A DNA stretch of 64,000 nucleotides. Origin: Thiohalophilus sp. GTDB lineage: Bacteria; Pseudomonadota; Gammaproteobacteria; UBA6429; Thiohalophilaceae. This document shows, in pieces, positions 46,263-53,378 of the stretch. The translations under genes were made by a program, and so were the position numbers. Every line of letters begins with the position of its first letter. The first letter of the stretch is position 1. The notes below the pieces were generated by a model. That model was not told the DNA's origin. It saw only the letters and a program-made list of their open reading frames with translations, and did no database searches. The stretch spans positions 62,001 through 126,000 of the forward strand of contig NZ_JAXHLN010000003.1 of assembly GCF_034522235.1 (NCBI RefSeq). The letters run 5' to 3'.

Positions 46263-47078
46263 TCCATTCTTCGACTTAATCTTCTCGCATATTATTTCGA
46301 TCTCGTCATTATGAGGATACAGTGCCGTTTTCGGAATAGCATGAAAATCTTTATTCCAGAAGCCTTTTTTCGGTATTTCAAACTTGGCTATTAGTCTCCT
46401 ACCAAAATCGAGAAACGGCTGCTTCCTTTTAACACGGGATGGAAATGAGCCCAGCAAGTATCCTTCTTGGAAATGAGGACGCAATGCTTCAGCTGGGCAT
46501 GCACTTAGCAACCTTACGTTTAACAACTCTTCCTCTGTTGAGTAGGAAATGGTTCCGTTCGGGTATGGAAAGGCAAAAACAAATATATTGGCAGTATCGA
46601 CTGCATCATTTAGAGCAAAGGAAGCTGCCACGCGAAGTGAATGAGTAAAATCCAACAAAGGAGTTTGGCAAACCTCATAGTGCTGAAGAATCGACCATGG
46701 TAATTCAGGGAATTTCTTCAACTTATTGATGCTATCAATATCTAACTCATCTAGTTTTATAAGCAGGTCATTAGTGCACTTTTCTAGTTTATTGTATCTT
46801 TCTTCTAGCTCTCTTGTAGACAACGAGCGACCCGGTGATCTGAAAAGCGTGGGATAGAATGAACTTGAGCCAGAATTTAGCTTGTAGTCTTTGAGTTGCC
46901 CGCGGAAAAATAGACTATAATCCGGATTGTGATTTGCAATTTTTGCTACAGCTTGGACCAATTCTCTAAAGCTAAAGATTTTGGCGGGAATACTTTCACG
47001 AATTTCCTTGTTCGTGAATTGTACCCCACTAACAAACGACAGGTGACACCATAGTTTTGTGTTGCCGAGATTTCTCAA
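46257..47078 (-). CDS. FRG-domain protein (gene-cassette-like)
   Basis: 273-aa protein with the FRG signature: SLFFRGQ near residue 54, then SILQHYEVCQTPLLDFTHSL and RVAASFAL near residues 130-155. The domain is named for its FRG motif, occurs in many mobile-element and prophage proteins, and has no settled biochemistry. The start is TTG 47078 with AGGAG at 5-nt spacing; there is no ATG in the N-terminal region. Composition is AT-richer than the housekeeping genes. It is flanked by attC-like sites, with its stop codon inside one of them. A defence or toxin-type role is possible but unproven. Confidence 0.8.
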   Translation of the reverse strand: MRNLGNTKLWCHLSFVSGVQFTNKEIRESIPAKIFSFRELVQAVAKIANHNPDYSLFFRGQLKDYKLNSGSSSFYPTLFRSPGRSLSTRELEERYNKLEKCTNDLLIKLDELDIDSINKLKKFPELPWSILQHYEVCQTPLLDFTHSLRVAASFALNDAVDTANIFVFAFPYPNGTISYSTEEELLNVRLLSACPAEALRPHFQEGYLLGSFPSRVKRKQPFLDFGRRLIAKFEIPKKGFWNKDFHAIPKTALYPHNDEIEIICEKIKSKNGT

Positions 47079-47096
47079 CTTATCTCCTGATTAAGC

Positions 47097-47165
47097 ACTT
47101 AACGACTAAGCTGAGGGGCGCATGCCGCATCGCGGCGCGCGCACCAGACAAGCGCGTTGTTATGC
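47097..47165 (-). other. attC-like recombination site 2 (after the MltR-like gene)
   Basis: 69-bp minus-strand block. It opens with GCATAAC and closes with GTTAAGT (fits GTTRRRY), with a GC-rich inverted segment (GCGCGCGCCGCGATGCGGCA) in the middle. It begins 11 bp after the stop of the MltR-like gene and ends 19 bp before the FRG start. Confidence 0.6.
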
Positions 47166-47175
47166 GTAATTTTTA

Positions 47176-47688
47176 CTATGAACGCATTTTGTGAGACCAC
47201 TCTTTAATATCTCTTTGTTCATTTTTAATAAGTCGAACTCGCCACAGGAAATCAGAAAGTAATATTGCCACCTCAGCACTAAACCGCGCTTTTGCATCAG
47301 AAGTTTCTTTATGCTCCTCTGGGCCTAACCACGGCAAGTTATTACACAGGTCTATGATTTTTTGTGTTTTAAAACTTACACCTTTCCAACTATGGCCGAA
47401 TTCATTACGTATTTTTCTTATTATATTTAGTTCGCTAAATTCATTATCTTGTATAAGACCAAGAGAATATGCTGCTTTAATGCGTGCTGAGTAGGTGCCG
47501 ATCGGGGCGTTAAAGCCAAATAGCAGATCGTCTGTTTCTTTTACCTCAGCGAAAAATGCTTTTAGCATTTCACCTAACCTCTCATCGAGATATGCTCCTG
47601 CCGTTAGTACGGCACCCCGATCACTCTCGCCGTTAAATTCTGCTAAGAATTCTGATAGTTCCTTTATCTCAGGCTCTGTTTTTTTCAT
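47176..47688 (-). CDS. MltR-like (mannitol repressor family) protein
   Basis: 170-aa all-helical protein containing RGAVLTAGAYLDERLGEMLK, LFGFNAPIGTYSARIKAAYS and IIRKIRNEFGHSW. These are the hallmarks of the MltR family, named for the E. coli mannitol operon repressor but frequent as a stand-alone accessory gene. No mannitol genes are here. It lies in a cassette-like array followed by an attC-like site, so a sugar-regulation role is doubtful. Start ATG 47688. Confidence 0.8.
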   Translation of the reverse strand: MKKTEPEIKELSEFLAEFNGESDRGAVLTAGAYLDERLGEMLKAFFAEVKETDDLLFGFNAPIGTYSARIKAAYSLGLIQDNEFSELNIIRKIRNEFGHSWKGVSFKTQKIIDLCNNLPWLGPEEHKETSDAKARFSAEVAILLSDFLWRVRLIKNEQRDIKEWSHKMRS

Positions 47689-47745
47689 GGTTGTTTATTA
47701 TTGTTGCGCATAAAGTAAATGGGGTCGGTAACAAACGAGAAGCAT

Positions 47746-47783
47746 TTTCATTAGTATTTATCGCCTTCCCATTTCCTGCAATG
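47746..47783. repeat. 38-bp repeat A, upstream of the recombinase pseudogene
   Basis: TTTCATTAGTATTTATCGCC... (38 bp) matches 50089-50126 at most positions without gaps. At the second site the group II intron begins right where the similarity would continue. Confidence 0.75.
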
Positions 47784-47858
47784 CCGCTCTGCGTCGGTCA
47801 GCGCCCATCAGAATTTGTCGCATACTTGGTGATCCTGTCACCACCGGGAGAACCGACC

Positions 47859-48484
47859 ATGACCTACCGTACCGAGTTTCCACATTACGCTGGACCCTGG
47901 AACAAGGGTAGATTAGTTGGCCTGAAGCCGCCACTGAAAATCCGTGAAATCTCGGCAATCCGTATCCGCCTTCAGTAGGCTACAAGGTGAGAGAACTGGC
48001 CCTATTCAATCTAGCCCTGGACAGCAAATTGCGCAGCTGTGACCTCGTCAGGCTCAGGGTGCGAGACATCGCTCACGGCACCCAGGTATCTAAACGCGCC
48101 ATGATCCTGCAACAGAAGACGCAACAGCCCGTTCAATTCGAAATAACCGAGCAGACTCGTCAGGCACTTTCGGCCTGGATCGACCAGTCACAACTGTCCA
48201 GTGGCGATTATCTCTTCCCGAGTCGGATGAAGAGATCGCCGCATCTTTCAACCCGACAATATGCGCGGATCGTGCGATCGTGGATTGCCGATATTGGGTT
48301 GGATCCAGCTGACTATGGGACGCACTCGCTACGACGTACCAAGGCGACATTAATCTATCGACGCACGAAGAATCTTCGGGCGATTCAACTGCTACTCGGT
48401 CATACCAAGCTGGAGAGCACCGTTCGCTACCTGGGTATCGAAGTGGATGACGCGCTAGAGCTGGCGGAACAAACTGAGATCTAA
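47859..48484 (+). pseudogene. Frameshifted catalytic-domain tyrosine recombinase
   Basis: The first part starts at ATG 47859 with GGGAG upstream and reads MTYRTEFPHYAGPWNKGRLV... to a TAG at 47976. The rest continues in another frame from about 47987 (VRELALFNLALDSKLRSCDL...) to 48484. Joined, they match the widespread ~200-aa single-domain integrase family. The catalytic residues are visible: Arg in RSCDLVRLRVRD, HSLRRT, LLGHTKLESTVRYLGIEV with the nucleophile Tyr. Eight nucleotides replace an expected nine between CTTCAG and AAGGTG, so one base is lost and a nonsense codon is present. It is opposite in orientation to all surrounding cassette genes. Probably inactive. Confidence 0.8.
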
Positions 48485-48538
48485 TCGGAGCTGGTCGGTG
48501 AGTAGCCAGGTACGGTCACTTACCGGCCAGAAGCCGAC

Positions 48539-48616
48539 ATTCAACTACAAAATATGCAACGCGGCTTTGCCGTGTCCGAGAGAGCAATAGCGAACGACAT
48601 GATTTTCTTGTTAGGC
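48539..48616 (-). other. attC-like recombination site 3 (after the 52-aa gene)
   Basis: 78-bp minus-strand block from GCCTAAC (perfect RYYYAAC, including the TAA stop of the 52-aa gene) to GTTGAAT (perfect GTTRRRY). An internal palindrome ACGGCAAAGCCG lies between. It has the same length and same outer boundary sequence (GTTGAATGTCGGCTTCTGGC) as the site at 46185. Confidence 0.65.
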
Positions 48617-48769
48617 ATTATTTTTCTCTTCTAAATATGCTGCCATCATTTCCCAATCTTCAGAGATATTCTTTAAACCTCTTTTATTTTGGGATTGTTG
48701 TGAAGGATGGGCTTGAAAGAATACTTTTGATTTGTCTGCAAAGAAAGATTGCATAACCGCCTCTTCCAT
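48611..48769 (-). CDS. Small cassette ORF, 52 aa
   Basis: An ATG at 48769 opens a 52-codon frame, MEEAVMQSFFADKSKVFFQA..., ending YLEEKNNA, whose TAA lies inside the attC-like site. I do not recognise a family. The ribosome-binding site is weak. Position and the stop-in-attC arrangement are exactly those of integron cassette genes, which supports it being real despite its size. Confidence 0.5.
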   Translation of the reverse strand: MEEAVMQSFFADKSKVFFQAHPSQQSQNKRGLKNISEDWEMMAAYLEEKNNA

Positions 48770-48781
48770 ATTCTATCAAAG

Positions 48782-48830
48782 GGTTAGAGCGCTTGAAATA
48801 TAAGATTGTCAGACTTCAAGTGCTCTGACC
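48782..48830. repeat. Inverted repeat, GGTCAGAGCACTTGAA type
   Basis: Arms GGTTAGAGCGCTTGAA (48782-48797) and TTCAAGTGCTCTGACC (48815-48830) differ at two positions. It sits 11 bp after the stop of the 199-aa gene and may act as its terminator. GGTCAGAGCACTT-type palindromes are also common as REP elements. Confidence 0.6.
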
Positions 48831-48841
48831 CCATGATCCTC

Positions 48842-49441
48842 TCATGATCGCTCGCTGCCCACGTACTCACTGAAAAGTCGCTCAATTTGAGTCTCCAGCA
48901 ATATTTGGTTGCAACGCTCTAGAAAGGAGTAAACTTCTAACAATAGAAATACGTTATCTTTAATGCTGTAGTAATTTATGGGCTCTTGAAGGTCACGAAG
49001 CCTATCCGTGTATGACTGTAGCTTTATATATTCTATGGCTTCTGAAAGCCCTTTTGACTCGAAATCTTTTAACGTCGCTTCAATTTCAAAAGGCGCCAAC
49101 TCAGTATACAAGCCAGAAATTCCAGAAAAACTGTCAACAATCTTACTTGTCGAATCACCTTCATCGTAGTCACTAGAAGCAGCAGACATTCCTAGCAATT
49201 GACTCAGCGCGCGGTTGAGCTCTTCATGGCTCATTGAGAGCTTCGCTTGCCTTTCCTTGTAATAATCAAACAAATGTTCTCGGGCTTTGAACTCATGGCC
49301 TTTCGTTATTTCCTGTAACTTTATTTCATACTGGATCTTAGTGGCTTTGTAGGTAGCGAAAGCAGCAATTATAGCTGGACCAAGAATCTTTATCGCGTCT
49401 AGAGATACCGTCTCTATAAGTCTAACCACTTCCGCATCCAT
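48842..49441 (-). CDS. Uncharacterised membrane-anchored coiled-coil protein
   Basis: 199-aa protein, family not recognised. Residues 11-30 (VSLDAIKILGPAIIAAFATY) form one membrane helix near the N-terminus. A charged helical, probably coiled-coil region follows to about 85 (IKLQEITKGHEFKAREHLFD), then an acidic linker and more helices. The layout, one helix then a long coil, is common among accessory cell-envelope proteins. It lies between an attC-like site (49458-49518) and an inverted repeat. AT-rich composition suggests transfer. Confidence 0.65.
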   Translation of the reverse strand: MDAEVVRLIETVSLDAIKILGPAIIAAFATYKATKIQYEIKLQEITKGHEFKAREHLFDYYKERQAKLSMSHEELNRALSQLLGMSAASSDYDEGDSTSKIVDSFSGISGLYTELAPFEIEATLKDFESKGLSEAIEYIKLQSYTDRLRDLQEPINYYSIKDNVFLLLEVYSFLERCNQILLETQIERLFSEYVGSERS

Positions 49442-49457
49442 ATCCGATTTCCTATAC

Positions 49458-49518
49458 GTATAACGTTAATGCTATGCAGCGCGACGACAAAAGCGTCCGA
49501 ACGAGCGCATTGTTATAC
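49458..49518 (-). other. attC-like recombination site 4 (after the HNH remnant)
   Basis: 61-bp minus-strand block bounded by GTATAAC and its exact complement GTTATAC, with inner AATGC / GCATT pairing. The outer boxes deviate from RYYYAAC / GTTRRRY at one position each, but are perfectly complementary to each other. It starts 2 bp beyond the stop of the HNH remnant and ends 16 bp before the 199-aa gene. Confidence 0.6.
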
Positions 49519-49520
49519 GC

Positions 49521-49679
49521 TCATTGCTTTACTGATTGATTACAATAAGGATGAGTAAGCTGTGTATTATCGGAGGCACCCAAGCCACCATCCCTCACTC
49601 GCTCTATATGATCGTATGGAATCAAAGGGCTTTGATCCCTTAAATTCCGATATGATATAGGTATAACGACATCAGGTTC
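49521..49679 (-). pseudogene. C-terminal remnant of an HNH endonuclease
   Basis: The minus-strand frame reads VVIPISYRNLRDQSPLIPYD, then HIERVRDGGLGASDNTQLTH, then PYCNQSVKQ and stop. DHI...GG...N.QL...YCN is the second half of an HNH nuclease motif. No start codon or first zinc half is present. The frame is open only to 49736, inside the adjacent lipoprotein gene, so the 5' part has been lost. Confidence 0.6.
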
Positions 49680-49681
49680 CT

Positions 49682-50002
49682 CTAGGTGCAGCCATATGCT
49701 TCCCCTCGAATTGCCGAACCCGACGTTCCGGTTGATTTAGTGACAATATGTACAGTATTAGCACCCATATCCGCTGCTCGATTACGAATTTCTCGCATTG
49801 CATTTTCCTCCGCCGCACCTTGGCCTGCAAGACCGCCATTAAAATGATCAGTGCCTTTTACTTGCCCTACGTATGAACAGTTGCGAACAACATCAGGATT
49901 AGATGTAAGTCTCACTTTAGAGCCTTCTGGCGACAAACTTACCGTAATGCAACCCGTTAGCAACAAAGCAACCATCAAGAATGGAACTATAATTATTTTC
50001 AT
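49682..50002 (-). CDS. DUF4156-type lipoprotein
   Basis: 106-aa protein with a lipobox signal peptide (VALLLTGC, Cys at 18). The mature part contains VRNCSYVGQVKGTDHFNGGL and REIRNRAADMGANTVHIVT, ending in GCT. The DUF4156/RcsF-like pattern is small lipoproteins with a conserved Cys pair and an ANxVxI segment. Function unknown. It is the most upstream minus-strand gene of the cassette cluster, just left of the group II intron. Confidence 0.75.
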   Translation of the reverse strand: MKIIIVPFLMVALLLTGCITVSLSPEGSKVRLTSNPDVVRNCSYVGQVKGTDHFNGGLAGQGAAEENAMREIRNRAADMGANTVHIVTKSTGTSGSAIRGEAYGCT

Positions 50003-50088
50003 AGACTAATACTCCTAAAAATCACCAAACTAAATTGGAACCAGTACACAATATCATTGTAAATGGAGTCAATGACATACTAGAAATA

Positions 50089-50126
50089 TTTCATTAGTGT
50101 TTATCGCTGCCTCATTGCCTGCAATG
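50089..50126. repeat. 38-bp repeat B, at the 3' junction of the group II intron
   Basis: TTTCATTAGTGTTTATCGCT... matches repeat A (47746-47783). The intron abuts its end. After the intron, plus-strand CGCTTCGGGTCGATAGCC resembles the sequence following repeat A (CCGCTCTGCGTCGGTCAGC), so the exon appears to be a second copy of the recombinase upstream region. Confidence 0.7.
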
Positions 50127-50166
50127 GTCGCGGTAGGAATACCGGTTACCCAGTACCCCCCGCGCA

Positions 50167-50199
50167 GATCCCAGCGTGCGCTACTAACGCACTGGGCTC
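50167..50199 (-). ncRNA. Group II intron domain V
   Basis: The minus strand reads GAGCCCAGTGCG-TTAGTA-GCGCACGCTGGGATC, a 33-nt hairpin with an AGC catalytic triad near the 5' side and a 2-nt bulge. It overlaps the last maturase codons (RSPVR and stop), a known feature of this intron type. Confidence 0.8.
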
Positions 50200-51486
50200 C
50201 TCCCTCGAGTACGAACGTCAAAGCGGTAACAAGGATGAGGATGTAGCAACCGGATTTTAGGAAAGAAACGAGTGGTGATACGCATGAATTTATTCCAACT
50301 CATAAAAGCTTTTTGGCTTCGAGATCTAATACGTTGTAGCCAAAGTCGGCGCACTTCGCTATAGAAAAGCCAAATGCTAGAGTCATTTCCCGACACCGAA
50401 AAGTAATTCAAGTGGCCTTGTAGCACCCTTTGAATCCATTTTCCCGTCTTGGGAATTGAATCATGCCATCGCCTGCGCAACTCTGCTTTAATAAGCTTCA
50501 GCGTTGCACGCATACGCTTTTTGATCGTCTTACGCCCAATAACAAACGCGCCGTTCTTTCTAGACCGCGTACAGAAATGCGTAAAACCAAGGAAGTCGAA
50601 TGTTTCCGGCTTCCTTTCACCTAAACGCTTCCTATTCTGTATCGCATACCTTCCGAAACGGATCAGCCTCGTTTTATCTGGGTGTAAGACCAAATCAAAC
50701 GCTTTCAAACGTTCCTTAACGTCAACCAGAAATGACTGCGCAACGTGTTCGTGTTCAAAACCAAACACACAGTCATCTGCATAACGTACAACGATCATAT
50801 CACCGTTGGCCTGTTGGCGGCGCCATTTTTGACTCCACAAATCGAGCACATAATGCAGGTAAATGTTCGCAAGAATAGGCGAAATTACCGCTCCTTGCGG
50901 CGCTCCCTGATCACTGCTCTCTCTATGATGGCCATTCATGACACCCACTTTCAGCCACTTCGCGATAAGTCGAAGCAGTCGTTTGTCTCCGATTCGGTGT
51001 TGGAGAAATCGCATCATCCAATCATGGTTCATGGCATCAAAGAACTTCTGAATATCTGCGTCCAACACCCAATTCACTCGCTTTCTATAGATCCCGGTAC
51101 TAAGAGCATCTAGCGCATCATGTTGGCTACGCCCTCGACGGAATCCATATGAGAATCCCATGAAGTTATCCTCAAAGATCGCTTCCAGCACATAAACCAC
51201 AGCTTGTTGGACTATCTTATCCTCCAGGCATAAGATACTCAGAGGTCTTTCTGAACCATCTGCCTTTGGGATCATTGTCCGCCTGGCAGGTTGGGCTCGG
51301 TAGTTACCTTTGTGTATCCGGTTATGAAGATTTGTAAGCTGATCAGAAAGGTTTTCCCCATAGGACCGCCACGTCACACCATCAATCCCCGGAGCAGAGT
51401 TTCTTTTTAGTGCAAAATAGCTTTGCTCCAGGAGTTCCACGCTGATGTGATGTAGCAATGCTGTGAACTGTCCATCCTTCCTTGAT
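50184..51486 (-). pseudogene. ltrA: Group II intron maturase, 3' segment
   Basis: Reverse transcriptase/maturase. This part begins in frame at the IS target site and reads DGQFTALLHHISVELLEQSY, with FALKRNSAPGIDGVTW, then KADGSERPLSILCLEDKIVQ, the catalytic YADD in VVRYADDCVFG and domain X to RTRGRSPVR. Its N-terminal ~65 codons are separated from it by the IS256 insertion. Rejoining the segment ending at 52815 to that starting at 51478, with one TSD copy removed, restores a single 497-aa frame. An internal ATG at 51458 could start a truncated protein, but the missing N-terminus includes the start of RT motif 0, so splicing and mobility are probably lost. Confidence 0.85.
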
Positions 51487-52814
51487 GAGACTGTAAATAA
51501 TTCTGTGTAACTGCCCGCTTAGAACTGCTCCGGCATTCTGTCCGGGAATTCAATCATAAAGCGATTGAGCGCGTTCTTCCAATGGTGAATGGGCATGGTC
51601 CATTTTTTCGATGCCGCCTGGATGGCCAGGTAGACGACCTTGAGGGCGGATTCATCGTTAGGGAAAACCTTGCGATTTTTGACCGCCTTGCGGATCACGC
51701 TGTTCAGTGATTCGATGGCGTTGGTCGTGTAGATCACCCGACGGATGTCATCCGGATAGTCGAACAGGGTAATCAGGTTGGGCCAGTGTCGCCGCCAGCT
51801 GGCACTGATCGACGGGAACTGATCATCCCAGCGAGCCGCAAAGGCGTCGAGCTCCTGCTCGGCTTCGGCCACCGTCAGGGAGGTGTAGATCTTTTTCAAA
51901 TCCGCGGCGACCGCCTTGCGCTGTTTCCAGGCCACGAACTTCAGCGAGTTGCGCACCATGTGGACGATACACAGCTGGATTTTTGTTTTGGGGTAGACGG
52001 TATTGATCGCCTCGGGGAAGCCGGTCAGACCGTCCACGGCGGCGATAAAGATATCCCGGACACCCCGCTGCTGGAGTTCGGTCAACACGGACAACCAGAA
52101 CTTAGCCCCCTCGTTCTCATTGAGCCAGAGCCCCAGCAGTTCTTTCTGGCCGTCCAGGTTGATACCCAGCGCCAGATAGATGGCCTTGTTGCTGACCCGC
52201 TTGTCCTGGCGGATCTTGATGTGGATGCAGTCCAGATAGACGATGGGATAGATCTCGTCCAGCGGTCGGCACTGCCACTGCTGCACTTCCTCAATCACCT
52301 GCGCGGTGACCTGGGAGATGAGCGTAGGGGAAACCTCGACGCCGTAGAGCTCTAGTAGCATGGCAACGATATCGCGGGTACTCATGCCCCGACTGTAGAG
52401 CGCCAGGATTTTATCGTTGAACATCGGCAGACGCGTCTGCCCCTTGGGAATAATGAGCGGCTCAAACTCGCCGTTACGGTCTCGAGGCACATCGAGGGTC
52501 AGTGCGCCCTGTTCGCCTTTGAGGGTTTTGGCGCTATACCCGTTACGGCTGTTGCCGGTGTTGTGGCCGGCTGTGGCGTGCTTGGGATAGCCGAGATGGT
52601 CAGTCATCTCGCCTTCGAGCATGGCCTCAAAGGCTTTTTGCTGAAGCTGCTGGGTCAATGCGGCAAGCTGTTCTGGCGTTTTGACTGCCTTGACCAGTTC
52701 TTCAAGCTGCGGGTCGAGATCGGTTTTGGTTTTTGTTCTTCTGCTCATGTGTCTTCTCCTTTATTATCAAGGGTATGGGACTTTGAGCAGTTACACAATT
52801 TAATTTACAGTCTC
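51487..52814 (-). mobile_element. IS256-family insertion sequence
   Basis: 1328 bp with terminal inverted repeats. The left end 51487-51516 starts GAGACTGTAAATAATTCTGT and the right end (reversed) starts GAGACTGTAAATTAAATTGT; 25 of 30 positions agree. It is flanked by a perfect 8-bp direct repeat TCCTTGAT (51479-51486 and 52815-52822), the target-duplication length expected for IS256. The intact transposase, near-identical ends and perfect duplication indicate a recent insertion. Confidence 0.92.
51519..52748 (-). CDS. IS256-family (Mutator-type) transposase
   Basis: 409-aa DDE transposase. It begins MSRRTKTKTDLDPQLEELVK and contains LYSRGMSTRDIVAMLLELYG. The first catalytic Asp is in YPIVYLDCIHIKIRQD, the second in FIAAVDGLTGFPEAIN, and the Glu in IYTTNAIESLNSVIRKAVKN. 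IQLCIVHMVRNSLKF also matches the family signature. It fills the IS and appears intact. It is the probable agent of the insertion into the maturase gene. Confidence 0.96.
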   Translation of the reverse strand: MSRRTKTKTDLDPQLEELVKAVKTPEQLAALTQQLQQKAFEAMLEGEMTDHLGYPKHATAGHNTGNSRNGYSAKTLKGEQGALTLDVPRDRNGEFEPLIIPKGQTRLPMFNDKILALYSRGMSTRDIVAMLLELYGVEVSPTLISQVTAQVIEEVQQWQCRPLDEIYPIVYLDCIHIKIRQDKRVSNKAIYLALGINLDGQKELLGLWLNENEGAKFWLSVLTELQQRGVRDIFIAAVDGLTGFPEAINTVYPKTKIQLCIVHMVRNSLKFVAWKQRKAVAADLKKIYTSLTVAEAEQELDAFAARWDDQFPSISASWRRHWPNLITLFDYPDDIRRVIYTTNAIESLNSVIRKAVKNRKVFPNDESALKVVYLAIQAASKKWTMPIHHWKNALNRFMIEFPDRMPEQF

Positions 52815-53013
52815 TCCTTGATCGCGCCGCTTGGCGCACACCAGCCAGTCCAAGCGACGCGATACCCCGGCTCTGCGTCCGGACCGCGGTCGTCTGACCA
52901 GTGTTCCTCTTGGGCAAAGCCCTTCCCTCCACGACCTCCGCCGAGAGTTGCCTCTCTTTGTTCGGTAGCATCTTCAGTACTATGGCTTTGTCCGACTTCT
53001 CATCTGCGTTCAT
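52815..53013 (-). pseudogene. ltrA: Group II intron maturase, 5' segment
   Basis: ATG 53013 opens MNADEKSDKAIVLKMLPNKE... and ends ...GLAGVRQAARSR at the IS boundary, where the frame passes into IS sequence. Continued through the target site into 51478 it reads RKDGQFTALLHHIS with no frame change, showing it is the N-terminal end of the maturase. Confidence 0.85.
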
Positions 53014-53378
53014 ATTTATTGCTCAGTTATTACCTTAATAAATCGGCTCGGTATGCCCACCGGGCACAGATGAGACCTCCCAGGTTCCGTACAAAGGACT
53101 TTTCCACATGCATGAGGTCTACGACTGCGCGAGGTCCGATGTCATACTGGCCAATAACGCATGACTCGATGTTGCTTTCTCTTCAGCAGTAGGAGATCAG
53201 CACCTCGGAGTTCGACCCATTTCGCAGCTCGATACTCAGCCTATGGTTTCCCCTGTGAACGCTTCACGTTTACACTCACGTGCAGCCGCGCATCACTCGG
53301 GGCTGTGGCGGTTGGCTAAACCTTACCCCATGGAGGACTTCCACCTCCTATCCTTTGCCAGCTTGTCCTGGCGCACAC

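Larger units (their letters stand above)
50127..53378 (-). mobile_element. Group II intron, interrupted by an IS256-family element
   Basis: On the minus strand the element starts GTGTGCGCCAGGACAAGCTG (5' end 53378, or 53376 if GTGCG is the true start; both fit the GUGYG consensus). About 360 nt of structured RNA (domains I-IV) precede the maturase start at 53013. Domain V and the DVI-like CTGGGTAACCGGTATTCCTA lead to a 3' end in ...CGAC at 50127. Removing the IS and one target copy leaves about 1.9 kb, a normal size. The exact ends are inferred from consensus, not tested. Confidence 0.8.

Noticed and set aside
47987-48484. Recombinase starting at GTG 47987 as an intact short gene
   Set aside because: The family N-terminus (MTYRTEFPHYAGPWNKG) is present just upstream in another frame, so the short frame is the distal part of a frameshifted gene.
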